Made by a program: the position numbers and the translations under genes. Below the pieces are notes generated by a model. That model worked only from the letters and a program-made list of their open reading frames with translations. It did not search any database and had not been told where the DNA came from. A stretch of 64,000 nucleotides of DNA. It comes from Wuchereria bancrofti. Lineage: Eukaryota > Nematoda > Chromadorea > Rhabditida > Onchocercidae. The DNA lies in NCBI GenBank assembly GCA_005281725.1, contig SSBO01000008.1:3268671-3332670 (forward strand), written 5' to 3'. Below, piece by piece: positions 38,801 to 51,926 of this stretch; position 1 is the stretch's first letter, and each line of letters opens with the position of its first letter.

Positions 38801-41800
38801 AATTTCCGAAATTTCAGGCCAATGGTAACCATTTCCGGAGTTTATTTGCTTATGGGTCGTGAAAAAATTGCGGTGGATCGTGTCGTCGCAGGTGCAGTGT
38901 GTGCAATCGAATTTTCGAGTGAAATATTAGCAACAACTCTTTGTAGCGAAGCAGTTTCGGAAGGACTGGTTCGCGTTACTCATGGTGCAAAACCTTTGGT
39001 TCGTGTGTCGGTACAACCGGAAGGTGGCCTAGATGAACTTAAAAGTTTACGAACTGCTCTAAAGCAACTTAGCGTTTTAGATTCAAATATTCGAGTTGTC
39101 GAGCAGGAAAATGGTGAATTAGCCATGTTTGCTGCAGGTATTATTTGTATTGAATTCAGTTTTTTCCATTTTTTCGGTATATTTTCCGGAACTTATTCGA
39201 TTTCCTGATCACTAAATAGTGTCGATTTTATTTCTAATTCTACTGCACTTCAAAGTTTGCGTAAATTTAATGGGCACGGTAATTAACTATGTCTGTTTGC
39301 TATTTCAGTTCTTTTTATAGCAAAGCTTTTATACTTGAAACTTTTTTTGTTTGTAGATTCGTAGGTCTCTTATTGCTATTATTCTACCTTTTCCACATAT
39401 TTTTAGGAGAAGTTCATCTTCAGAAATGCCTTACTGATTTATATAATATGGGACAGAGCAATATAAAAGTGTCGGAACCATCAGTACCTTTTTTCGAAAC
39501 TATAATTTCTATACCTGGATTACCTAACAGTTCAATGCAACCTGTTGTAAGCATATGCTTTTTGTGTTTATTATGAAATAACGGAAATTTTATGAAATAT
39601 TCGAACTTCAGTTTTTTAGTGTCTAATCTCTAATTTTCATCTGTAATTTATTCATGATTTTTTCAATTTATTTCTTCGTATTTTGAATACACCTTCTAGT
39701 TTTCTAGTTCTTATCATCAGCTTTACACATGATTGGTGTGTGGAATAGAGACGGGTTGATTCGTTCAATTGATATTAAATGGTTTATCCTAAGTTATTTT
39801 TAGGATTGCAACATTCGCAGTGGTGCAGCCAAAATAAAATTGCGTGCAGCAGCATTACCTCGAGAACTTCTTGAAGTTTTGGAAAAAAATGAAGATATCT
39901 TACGTGATTTACGAGAAGGAAAATTTACCTCAGCGGTAAAGGATTTACATAAAATTTTGCTGAATGATTGTGTGAATTGGCTGAAAGATTTAAAAGGAAG
40001 TTTTTGGTCGAAACAGCGAACCGAGCAACTTAGGTATATGCTTTGAAATATGCGAATTATTAATTTATTTTCATATATATATAGGAGAGAATTCTTTGCA
40101 AGTTTGATGGAATATCTCTTTAAAACTAAGATTGGCTATTCTTCGTGCACTAAAAGAGGAATATCTTTATCTGTCAAATTATTTATTTGACTTGACAGCT
40201 GGGCTTTTGTCAATTAAGATCGCACGTTTATTCATATTTAATTGATTTAAGAGTCATTAGTACACTCTCCTATTTAAGACTCAATTTAAATCTCCTTTTT
40301 CATTTTTTAATCTTTTTTAGACATTTCATCGATAGGATATGGGCATTTGGACCACCCAGAGCTAGATTTAACATATTGTTCAATGCAACGGAAGATTATG
40401 ATAGACCATCAATATGGGAAAGTAAGTTTTTCTCAGTTTCACAAATTTTTCTCGGCTATTCGAATTTTTTTTTTTCATTACCATTTCATTCCTATTTTCA
40501 TTGCTTATTAAGGAGAAGTAATGCCATAATTTGCAAGGGGTTGCAAGGTTGTTGAATTGATGAGGGAAGTTCATTTTTTTCTCCTCCTTTCCCTTGGTTT
40601 ATTCTTTTGCGTGTGATTCTAAATAGAGCTAATTGGAAAAATAATTTTTTTTTCTTTAATGTCATATTTCTCTTCCAGAAGGTACTTCCAAGTTACGATG
40701 CTTCGATCAGTCGATAATAGCGGGTTTTGACTTAGCGGTAGGAGCTGGTCCTCTATGTGAAGAACCAGTATGGGGTACTGCTATTGTTGTTGATGAATGG
40801 ACTGTAAAGGAAGTTGATGATCCAACAATGGCTGGAGCCTTGATATCTGGGATGAAGCAAGCATGCAGGTCAGTTTCTTTTTTTGTGTGAGTATAAACGT
40901 TGAAACATTTTAGCTAAAAAACTCTTCAGTTTTGAAGCTGAAAGAAGCTAATTTGAATTGTTTTTTAAGAGCAACTTAAAATCATTGGAGGTATCGTGAC
41001 CATTTTGAATCTAAGTACACCTAACTTTCAAGATTTATATGATGCAGAAAACTAAATAACGGTCAATAGAACTGCTTCTAAGCATTATCTATTTTTTTAC
41101 TAGTTTGAAAGTAATTTTTTTAAGAGATTTTTTTCCAAAATTTCATTTTCTAGTTTATATGATTGCTTTCATTTCCATCTAATAGTTTATTATTTCAGGG
41201 AAGCACAAAAAAAACATCCACTTCGACTTATGGCTGCAATGTACAAATGTATTGTGCAAACAAATGCTCAAGCGTTAGGCAAAGTGCATACAGTCCTTTC
41301 ACAAAGACGAGCAAAGGTTTGTTTTAAAAGATAGCAATGTTAACTTTTCGTGCAGTAATTTTTTGAAATCTTCTTGAAATTGAATTTTACAATTCTGAAT
41401 AATTTCCTTGTCTTTAAGATATTAAATGAGGATATGAATCAAGCGAGTGGGTTATTTGTTGTTGAGGCACATTTACCAGTTATTGAAAGTTTTTCATTTT
41501 GTGAACAACTAAGGAAGAAAACAAGTGGCCTTTCATCGGGTCAGTTGGAATTTTCACACTGGGAAATAATCGATGAAGATCCGTTTTGGGAGCCTACTAC
41601 CGAGGATGAGGTTTAAAAACTTTTTGAGATCTAATAATTTTTTTAAATTTCAAATATTGCTTGACAAAATGTAGCAAAAGTCCATTTTGGGGTTGAATTA
41701 AATTTTTTAATAAAATAAAGAACTTAAAATTTCTGATGATCGAATCAAATGTTTAAGTTCCAAATATCTGATGAATTCACCTTTAGGTTGAGTTGTATGG

Positions 41801-41930
41801 TGTCAAAGGTGATGCTATAAACCGAGCTCGTGTTTACATGGATGCAGTAAGGAAGCGAAAGGGTTTATTAACTGATGAACTAATTGTAATTAACGCCGAA
41901 AAACAACGCACCTTGAAAAGAAATCGTTGA
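35853..41930 (+). CDS. efl-1-like (EFL1 family): EFL1/Ria1-type GTPase for 60S ribosome maturation
   Basis: Fifteen coding exons: 35853-35891, 36333-36476, 36703-36864, 37225-37383, 37576-37711, 37827-38056, 38178-38545, 38818-39137, 39407-39546, 39804-40033, 40321-40421, 40679-40868, 41199-41316, 41419-41610, 41787-41930. All phases agree; the product is 890 residues (human EFL1 1120). G1 is AHVDHGKT (26-33), the switch I region RGIT (66-69), G3 DSPGH (88-92), G4 NKID (142-145). The EF-2-like domains follow, with [16 protein letters not shown], and the conserved C terminus [19 protein letters not shown] and [13 protein letters not shown]1 acts with SBDS to release eIF6 (TIF6) from cytoplasmic pre-60S subunits. 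The start is in a 13-residue first exon; the second exon opens with [14 protein letters not shown], so it needs this upstream ATG. The shorter length comes mainly from missing insertions in the middle and C-terminal parts. Do not confuse with the C. elegans E2F gene efl-1. Confidence 0.95.
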
Positions 41931-44319
41931 ATGTTACATTATTTTTTTTAGAAATAAGAAATATCAGTAAATATTAGTGTAATGATTTTGCAAGTTTGTT
42001 TTCAGATTAAATTGTACGATGTCGACGATTCTTTCTGAAATTATCTGTTTTATACAAAAACCTTTTCTAACAAATTTTTGAAATTAAATATTACTTGCAT
42101 TTGTCATATGATACTTTAGTTCCTTTTTTGATTGAATTTAAACAACTTTACATGCTTCCTAATTCTGATTTTTTTCCCAAACTGCCAAATAACCAAGAAG
42201 TATTCCTGATAATGCAATATTTCATGTAAAATACTATTAAAATACACCTTTAGGCAATGATATGTTTGATCATTTCAATTATTATATACCATATTGATTG
42301 TTCTTTTTATGTTTGTTAAAGAAAATCGAAAATTTTTGAAATAAAGGAAGAAATGTAATTTTATTTCTTACTATAATAAAACATTCAAAGACATTAAAAA
42401 TATTTCAACGTTTGCAGAATGATCGGACCGGATTATTTCGTACGTTGGGTATTGTTTTAGTTGCATTCCTACTTAAAAGTATTTTAGAACAAGAACTAAC
42501 ATAGCGTGATATTTCAATTGCAAGGAGCTTTGATAAATGAGGAAATGAAAGGTGTAAAATGTCTACTGAATTCAAATATTTGTTTTGGTACAGCAGGATT
42601 ACTACTTTTGAAAATTTGCTATTTTAATCCTCTTTTAAACTTTAAAAAAATCAGCTTTCAAAATTTAAATAAATGGATAAAACTAAGGATTCTCAAAACT
42701 TTTCCTTTGAATGAAGTGAAGACGAGGAACTGATCCGAAAATGAATTAATAATTGATCATGAACGGATCGTTATTATTTGATTGATTTAATCATCCTATT
42801 TCTCGTTTTTTAGTGATAATGTTACGAGTTTGATAGCTTTCAACATTAGCTTTTTGAATTGCAGCTATGCTAACAAAAGTTAATCTGTCTACTCATGAAT
42901 AGTTTAAAGGTTAATAAAATTTCTATCAGGAAAGATTTTGAATTGAAATTGAGTTGAAGTCGAAAATTTCGCGCTGGAAAAAAAGCAGAGACAAATCATT
43001 GAAAGAACTAATTTGCCTTCTTTTGTTGCATATCATTCATCTCTCTCTTTCTCTCCCTCCCTCTCTCTCTTCCTCCCTCGTGCAATAATCTCTCAGTAAC
43101 AATTGAATTTATATCATTTAAATCACAGCTAATGAAAATGTTCGAAAATTGAGATTATAGAATCGAAAATTTTTCCAGTCTTCAATTTCTGATAAAAAAT
43201 ATTCGATGATATAATTTCAAAATGGATATTATTCCTTATCACATTGTTACTTTTTCTACAGTAACTGATGCGAAATTGAAGTAAATGTTAAAGTAATTTT
43301 AGCTAAACTTTTTTGTATAAACAATTTTGTTGATATTATTGCAATATTTTATTTCATTCACTTACAATTGATGACAAAATGTCAAAATAATTAAAAAAAA
43401 AAAGAAGTTAAGAAACATTAAACTGATCTGTGGAAAATTCTAGTTGAAAGTAAATTTAAATTTGAATAATTTGCAAAATGTGACTAATTGAAAAAAGTAA
43501 ATACAAACATAGTTTTACACTTTCATAATAAAATGGAAAATTAATTAGTTTAGAAATTGATATATTTTCATGAATTATTAAAATATCTTTTTTAAATGTT
43601 TTAATTGTTGAACCTTTTGTTTACTCTTGTTGTTTACTTTCCGTTTTTTACAGATGACAATCTCATAGACATATAAATCTATCAATTTCTAAACTACCCG
43701 AATAAATGGCACTGCAAATATTTTTTATATGTTCATATTTATACATACAAATTAAAGCTATTAAATGGCTAACAAAGTTATATTTTCAAAATTTGAAATT
43801 CATCTTTAAAATTTTAAAAATCTATCGTTTTAGTTGTTTTGTTACATGAAATAGATGGAATCTAACTAATGTTACACATATTGTAAGCACATTAAAATTT
43901 CTTTAATTTATCATACTTTCAAAAAAAGAAGAAAAGAAAAGAAAATTGACGAATTTTTAGAAATTATTAGAGAGATATTATTACAATCTAAAAATCATTC
44001 ATTAATTTTCATAATAAACATCAATTTTGACAAATATTTTTACATAATTGATACAGTGAAATTTCAATGAAATGTACAAATGAAGTAAAAATCAGTTTAT
44101 ACAAGATGTACAAATTATTTAAAATTAAAAAAAAAAAAAAAATTAATAAACATAAAATCTTTTTATCATTTTTACACTTTCATTAAAAAAATATCTGTAA
44201 TAATGCAAAAATGTAAATTGTTAATTTTTGTTAAATAAAATATTTTAATAAATTTTGTCAATTTTATACTAGTAATTAAATTTTGATATTTGTTATATTA
44301 TAAATAAAAAATTTTAATA
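41931..44319. other. Convergent 3' region between EFL1 and MANSC-protein genes
   Basis: Noncoding on present evidence, AT-rich, with a CT microsatellite (43040-43079) and A/T homopolymers. The frame at 42506-42733 on the plus strand is low in complexity and unsupported. AATAAA words downstream of the EFL1 stop (for example near 42340) could be poly(A) signals. Confidence 0.5.
43040..43079. repeat. CT-rich microsatellite
   Basis: Pyrimidine run of CT and CCCT units. Confidence 0.85.
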
Positions 44320-47062
44320 TTAAGTTGGATTAAAAGCATGTAATGTTGTAATTGTTGAAATGTGCGCTTTACGTTTATAATTTTTCTTTCGTTGCCAACA
44401 AATATAAGCACTAATTAAGATTATATTAAAACCTATACAAAGTACTGAAGCAACAATGATAAGACCAATTGCCCAAACTGGAGTTAACTTATCTGTGCCT
44501 TTCAATAATGGTATATTTGTTGATTCGATATCATTGACAGTGAAATTCTGAAAATAAAATTTATTTTATAGATATTGTTTACTTTCTAAAATACTCATTC
44601 AAATGGTTCCATTTAAATTAGCATATTGAGAAATTATGCTAAAGTAATAATTTTCAACTAAATTTATTTGTTTATTTGAATGCTTATTTGCTCAACAATT
44701 TATTAGTTTTATTGTTTGCATTTGAATTGATGAAATTTTACGACAAATACTATATTCTATGATAGAAATTAAATTTTCTTTTCCATCATTGAATTCTAAT
44801 GTAAAGCCTTTTAAATTACATTAGTAATTACGAAGAAATAAATCTAATAACAAAAGAAGGGAAGAAATGTGTAATAAATTAAAATTTGCATAAATTTGGG
44901 TAAATTTGCATAAAGTGGTAACAACTATTTTGATGATTTGAAAATTTTCCAATTTTAAGTTTAAAAATCAATGAACATAGAAATGGCATCATTTTATCAA
45001 ACTGAACTAACACTTCAAAATCAGATGTATCAGAAAAAAAATTTTTAATACCATCTATGCGTTTTTTTTTTTATCAATTAGTTGATAGAATTCGAAATGT
45101 TTAATAAATGTCTTGAAATATTTCAATTATTTCCTAATTTATTTTTTTTAAATTAATGAAAGATAAAAAATTTTTGTCTTCCATTAATTTATAATTTGCC
45201 CTAATATTGCAATTTATTACAATTTATCTCTTAAATTAATCATGAATCTTTTAGTTTACCTTAACAAGGTAAGCATGAAAGGTAAACAAGAAAAGAGCTT
45301 GAGGGAAGCTCAATTCATTTTAGTAAAATTTCAAAGTATTTCTGTAAATAATGGAGCATTTCGTTAATTGATGGAAACTTTATAAAGATCCATTAAGGAT
45401 GGATGCATGACATCTCTTCTTACTATTCTTTGCTTCATCTTTTCATAAATATCAAAAGGTTCTTTCCACTCAATCACCTCTTAAAATCAACTAAATTTAA
45501 TTGCATCTATCTACCTCATAGACTATTGCAACAATAATTACTACTACCACTTCAGGTTAATTTTACCGCCTTTTATTAGGCGATAATTATAGGTGTAATT
45601 TTATGCAAATTTATATCACTCAATATAAGTAATATACCAATGCTTTCACGTCAAGCAATTAAATCTTCCGCTTTTCCTCTCTCTTATCTGATCATTTAGG
45701 ATGTTCGATGAGATATATATAATCACAATAATCATTATAGTGATATAAATCACAATTACGATAATAATAATAATATAATAATAGTGATAATAAATAATAA
45801 TGTAATAATAGTGATAAAGATGTAATCATATTCAGAACACTTATTATTACTATTATTATTATTGCTATTATTATTATTATTGTTATTATTATATTCAGAA
45901 TTTGCATTCATTCATAATTTTTAAAACTATCAAAAAGTTTAATGTAAATTATTTTGTTTTATGCATATGCAATTAAAATTAGCAAAATATTAATAAAGAG
46001 TGCTACAAAGGAATAAACAAAGGAATTGCACAAATAATAAATTGAAAATTTTTTAAATTATAAACTATTAACTCACCTGTATAGTTCGGGTAATTTTAAC
46101 TGAGACACCTTCGGATAGCTCAGTGCTAGCGGTGTCAAATTGGCATTCACCATAACATTTAATTAATAAACAATTTTCTTGCGCTATTTTCTTCTCAACA
46201 ACTCCAACAAATGTTACTCCTTGACAGTCTGAAATAATTAAAATTATTTGCTTTCAATTTAGTGATAAATGAAATTAATTAAATTCTTATTAATTATTTT
46301 TGAAATTAATTAAATTCCTACATTTCTGAATAAAACAATAAGTGAAATTTATTTAATTCATTTCGTTTTTCTTTTCACAATGATAAAGATTATTTCAAGA
46401 TTATTGTTACATTCAGTGTGATATGCCCTCCCATATAAGTGATATGCTATCAAATATGACAATTTCGTTATCAATCGCTCAACTGCTTAATCATTTTTTA
46501 TTTCAGTGATAGTAAACATTAACAGTAGCTAGAAATATTATTAGGTTCAATTGGTATAAAATGGATCAAATAATCAAATGAAATAGAAGTCATGAAATAA
46601 ATAATGGAATTAATTTTAATACAATAATACAAAACGAATATTAGACAATTATCATTAATCGCATCCATTTCATCCATCAGATGATTTTCTCAAAAATGAA
46701 AAATTAAATTAATATTCATAATTTTCAACGATGATCTAGTATAGAGTGAACTTTAACCTGTATCAATTTGTGAACTTTAACCTGTATCAGTTTCATTAAT
46801 TATTATTGAAATAAACTCTAACTGCATGATTAGATATTTTATTCTAATGCTTGTTTACAATTCCTTTTTATTCTATCTAAGTTAGTTGCATTCAAAGAAA
46901 TATAATTTTTTTTTTTTCAAAATCAGTTCATGCATTGATAATCATTACGAATGGATTATTTTTGTTGGAATTTTTCAATTCTATTCAAAACAAATAATTA
47001 AAAATAAATTCATTTTTAATTATTAGACGAGATTTTGCTTCGGGCAATGTTATTGTTGTTAC

Positions 47063-47101
<39 letters not shown>

Positions 47102-50100
47102 CATCATCGTCATCATCATTATTATTATTAATTATTATCATGTTATTGTTTCATCCCTTCCACATATAACTCACCAATATTAATTGTTTTTTCACCAGGA
47201 TTTTGTTTATTCATATTTTTCATTTCAATCTATTAAAAAAATTGCGAATTTTTCAATTTATTTGTTAAAATGGTTGCTTACTTTTGATTAGACAAAGGAA
47301 AATATGCGCATGTGAACAATGATTACCAACAAATGAATTTTTTCCGCTCCGAAAAGTTGCTTCGTCATTTTTGCTCATTTTATTTTAAATATAAACATAA
47401 TTAGGATTCATTCGAAACAGGTTGAAACTAGAAGAAGATGAAATAAAATTTAAAAAATTAAAAAAAAAAAAGCGAAAGAGAATGAAAGAAAAAAGGAAAG
47501 AAAAGAATAATAAAATCTTATAAAATTAAAATTTCCATTCTTTTCTTTAATTTTGATTTCTTTGTTTATTTGTTTACTATGATAAAAGCAAAAAACAAAG
47601 AAAAAGAAAAAAGCTTCAATTTGAAAATTAAACATTACGAGAAAATTGACTAAAAGAAGAGGACAGTTGTGGATGAGAAGTGGACGAGAAGTGGACAGGA
47701 AGTGGACAACATCACAGATTTTTTTATTGCAAAGGAATTATTTGATAAATAATATGGACTTAATGAATAGTTTCTAAATTGAAATTTATATTGCAAATCT
47801 AATTTGAAAATTTTCATCAAATATTCAAGAAAATGTGTTACAGTACATAAAATTTAAAAGATATAAATAATAAATTGACAAAAACCATTAGAATTGAATT
47901 AAGTAGAAAACAGAATTAATGAGCTAAATTAATTAAAAATTAAAATTAAGATTTTTTCAGCTTTTGTTTCAAAAATCAATTCATTTCATTTGAAAAACAA
48001 AAAACACTTTCTTATAACTTTGACAAAAGTCTAATTAGCGCTTAACTGTAGGCAAAGTATTTTACAAATAAGTTAAATCTAAATTGCAACAATCAACGAT
48101 TATGCAAAATGAAATATTTCAATTTTTAATACTTTTATGGAAATCCATAAATGAACAAAGGACATGATGTAACAGACTTATATATGAGAAATCATTCCAA
48201 TTCATCGATTGAATATTTTATTTCAACTTTTTTTTTTTTTAAATCAAAAGCAAATTAAAAAATAAAAATGAAATTACTACGTTTGTTAAGTAAAGAATTA
48301 TTTGAAGCAAAAGCAATAATTGAAATTATTTAAATCTTTTTATTTGTTTACTTATTCAAATATTTTCAGAAACTAATTCATTCTATTTTTCATATGACAA
48401 AATGAATTGATCACCTTTACCTTGTAATATAATATTTTCACAACACTTATCACACCTTTATCGTTTAATATATCATTAACCTTTTGTATGAGTAAGTCAA
48501 GGTCAATGTTTCTGTTGTGTTGAGATATCTCGATAAGGATGATGAATTAAGGATGATAAGATAGTGATAAAGGTTAGGATTCTTTGATAATGAGATAAGA
48601 AATGGTCAAATATTAAACCTTTTCAATTGTTTATTAAAAATATTTTAATAACAATGCATATCATCACCTCAATATTTCAATGCTAACGATGAATGATTTC
48701 TCGAGATGTTTTCAAATTTCAAATAATTAATTAATTCAAGAAGCTTCATTGAAATTTTCAAATAAATAAATAATTAATTAATTTAGGAAGTTTCAAGCAT
48801 AATTGTTAGGTGGCAAAATATTTTTTACAAATTATTTTATTCAATTTTTCATGCAAGTTTAAACATTCAATATGAGAACGAGTTGAGTTGTTGTGAAGAA
48901 GTTAAATTATTATTAACAATTGCCTATTCTTAAAAATTATATTAAATTAAACGAATTGTGATAAATTGAATTAAATTAAATTTTGAATATTAGAATTTTT
49001 ATTGTGATAATAAAACAACAAAAGATTTATTTTAATAAGACATAAAATATGTGAAATTACACTAACATATAACTTTTCAATTATTTCTTTCTTGTTTGTC
49101 AAATTATTTTTAAAACTAACATTTTTTTTTTTGTTTTTGTATTGTTGAATTTTATGAAAGAACTATTAACCTAAAAGTAATTTAGAATGTTCGATAATTT
49201 AAGAAAAAAATACAAAATTTTTTATTGTTCTTTTTCTTTCGTTTATAATTTATTTATTTATTTATTTATAAGATTTTCTTTAAATCTCGGGAAAACGAAG
49301 TCGTACATTCCATTAATTTCATTATTTTTAATCCTTTCGTCATTTTTGTACTATTTTTGAATTCTTTTTTGTTTATTGTATTTAAGATCAATGAATATTT
49401 TTAATGATTAAAAAATATTCAGTGTAATAAATTTTTCTTTGAAATAAATTATAAATGAAGTGGAAATCATTTTACGGCATATTACTGATTTTGATGAGAA
49501 GTAATAAAGTTAATACTTTTTTTTTTCAATTTTTTTTTTGTGCTCATAAATAAAAGTTAAATGTGACAAATAATTAGATTGTATGAAAATTAAAATTAAA
49601 TCGAAGTATTTTTTCCCCAAATGAAATAATACTTTTATTTTGCATTCTATTAAATTCTCTAAAAATAATGATATTATCGAATTTGTTCTTAAAGTAAATC
49701 ATAGTGCTTTTATCTTATACACTAACAAATTTGAACTAAAATACTTATTAATCGAAAAAAACTGAATAACCTATAAACGTTTTCATTATTCAAAAGTATA
49801 CGATTAGATTATGAATATTGTAGTGAGCAAAATATTAATCAAAAATTTTAAGATAGCTAATTTACCTTTTTGTTTTAATTGTATTTTAAAGAAGCAAATT
49901 AAATTTTTCTCTTTAATTGAGTAAATATGTTTTGAAATTTATGAATTTCTGATTAGTTGAAATATAAAGCTAAGAAGTAATTTGCATAATATTTATATTT
50001 AAAGCATTTTAATTAATTGAAATTGATCTTTCATTCAAAAATATTCTTTTGTTAGATGATATATAGAAAAAATAAAAAGAAACAACAAATTTGAAAGCTT

Positions 50101-50994
50101 TTCTCATTTACCTCATAAATAGCTCATAACTGTTTGAATGCTTCCCAAATATTTTCAAAATTTTTTAAAAATTTAATATAAAAATAATTGCATTTTTACC
50201 TATTTTAATGACTAAAAAAAAAAAAAATAGTTTAATGGAAAAAGTTAAGCATTCAACAAACACACTTGCATTTTTTATGAAAAATAAAAGATTTACATGG
50301 AAAAGCTACAGGTGAATGAAATGAAGAAATTAAAATTAACATTCTCTCTTACAAATTTTGATTTTGATTTTTTTTTTTTGAAATTGAAAATTTCCTAATG
50401 AACTATTTGTTATGGAAAAGAAGCAAATTTTTGTAATCAATTAGCATAAAAACCTGTTAAGAAGCATTTTTAAAATAAGTGATCATTATCATATCAGTTT
50501 AATAAATCTAAAAGTTCAATCACTTAATTGAATTTGTCAACTTTTTTTGGAATTTAAAATTTCCTAATGAACTACTTTCTGAAGTGAACACTGTTCACTT
50601 CAAATAAGTTTAGTATTTACTAAGTCTTTTCATTTTAAAAGTGAATTTTTTAATACTGAAAGTTAGAATTGAATGATGATATAACCAAATTAGTTTTCTT
50701 ATCATAAATTATTTGTGAAAAAAAAAAAAACTGTTATTAACCTGAAATTAATTTGAGTTGCATAATAAATTTACCTGTTAAACTGCAACAAATATGAAGG
50801 CATTGTTTTAAATCTTCTGTTGTCCTACTTACAAGTACCACAGCATTTTCAAGTGACCATTTCCGCCGATAAACTGTCAAATTTCCACAAAAAACATCGC
50901 TTCCGCAAGAAAATCGTAAACACATAAGTAAGCTTAGCAGTAATAAGTAAAAGTATCGCAAGAAAATACTGCTTCTCCTCGTTGATAATAACAT
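44320..50994 (-). CDS. Small type I membrane protein with MANSC-type cysteine domain
   Basis: Three coding exons on the minus strand: 50775-50994, 46077-46228 and 44320-44547, phases 1 and 0, giving 199 residues. Residues about 10-31 are a hydrophobic signal peptide (FLRYFYLLLLSLLMCLRF). The ectodomain has Cys36, Cys65, Cys69, Cys70, Cys75, Cys93, Cys98 and Cys102, in the order C...CxxxCC....C...NC...KC...C, with DLKQCLHICC and ENCLLIKC. This is the layout of the MANSC (motif at N terminus with seven cysteines) domain of MANSC1, LRP11 and HAI-1. A spacer with N-glycosylation site NFT (125-127) leads to a membrane segment at about 148-175 and a short basic tail of 24 residues. Relatives usually carry more domains, so this is a minimal form. 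Intron 1 is 4.5 kb. The role is unknown; cell-surface binding is inference. Domain assignment is by eye. Confidence 0.75.
45757..45893. repeat. TAA and TTA tracts in opposite orientation
   Basis: An imperfect ATA/TAA run (45757-45820) is followed by an imperfect TTA/ATT run (45840-45893), so the two tracts are roughly complementary and could fold as a long AT hairpin. It lies in intron 2 of the MANSC-protein gene. The isoleucine/tyrosine-rich frame across it is an artefact of the repeat. Confidence 0.8.
46746..46793. repeat. Two-copy 24-bp tandem repeat
   Basis: GTGAACTTTAACCTGTATCA followed by (A/G)TTT, in perfect tandem with one difference. Intronic. Confidence 0.9.
47063..47138. repeat. 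TTA/TCA trinucleotide microsatellite
   Basis: Run of ATT triplets passing into CATCAT triplets and back to ATT. Confidence 0.9.
47675..47707. repeat. Three-copy 11-bp minisatellite
   Basis: GAGAAGTGGAC at 47675-47685 and 47686-47696, then AGGAAGTGGAC at 47697-47707. GC content is higher than in the surrounding intron. Confidence 0.85.
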
Positions 50995-51860
50995 AATCGT
51001 AATAAACAGCCAAAAAATGAAAATAAAAAAATAAAGAATAGCAGAATTAGTCTGGAATATTTTCAGTTAAATTATCCTTCTTTTAATTAATTCTACTAAT
51101 TAATAGATAATAGTAATAGTAGTACCATCAAAATTATCAGTTATAAGAATAATAGGATTTGTTAAATTTCAGAAAATTTCATTATAAAGTTAATTGAATT
51201 ATGCCAAAATGATATTCCTGAAAGAATGAATTTAAACTGATAAGCATACCTGTGTGAATGATAAACAATTATAAGAAAAGCGAATGTTAAATGATTTATT
51301 TACTTTTATTTTCCTATCTATTAAAAAAAAAAACTATTGTTATTATCATTGTTTATTGTTGTTGGGTCAATGCTGGTTGACCAATAGGTCAATGAACCAT
51401 TTCATAGTGATAATTTTTAGGAGAAATTTGAAAAGTGACAGTAAATAATTTGAAATGGTCATTTTTTTTTTTTTTTTGAATACTACTATTAAAGAAATGA
51501 TAATCTAGAGATGAGGTTAAGATGAATGAACCTTTTGTCACCAACATTCAATCATCACTAACTCATCCGACCCACCCACCCAGCCACCCACGCATCCATT
51601 CATCCATCCATTTTTGGTGACTGTCAAACAGGATTAACCGGTAAGATAATAGGTATATCTCTGTCGTCTATTCATTTCATTCAATATTTTCATGTTTTGT
51701 TTGTTCATCTACCTGAACAGATAATATTTACCGTACTTCTAATCAAACGAAATGAAATCAATACGATATACAAACAATGTAGCAAATTAATCTTGCAAAT
51801 ATTGCTGTTAGCCAAGAAAGGCCTTTTTATCTTACACTTTGTAAATAATACAAAATGAAC

Positions 51861-51926
51861 TTTCTCTCTCTTGCTTTCTCTCTTTCTCTTCTTTTTCTCC
51901 CTCTCTCTCTTCCTCTCTCTCTCTCC
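51861..51926. repeat. CT-rich microsatellite
   Basis: Imperfect CT/TTCTC run; it generates Arg/Glu/Lys-rich and Ser/Leu/Phe-rich artefact frames on the two strands. Confidence 0.85.

Larger units (their letters stand above)
46229..50774 (-). other. 4.5 kb first intron of the MANSC-protein gene
   Basis: Unusually long for this window, where introns are mostly 50-900 bases. It contains a 24-bp tandem duplication (46746-46793), a TTA microsatellite (47063-47138) and a three-copy 11-bp minisatellite (47675-47707). I see no gene inside it on either strand. Confidence 0.6.

Noticed and set aside
42506..42733. 75-codon plus-strand frame downstream of EFL1
   Set aside because: Low-complexity Leu/Lys/Phe/Asn composition, no similarity, and it lies in the 3' flank of EFL1.
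45692..45907. Isoleucine/tyrosine-rich open frame
   Set aside because: Produced by the TAA/TTA triplet tracts; no splice or start context.
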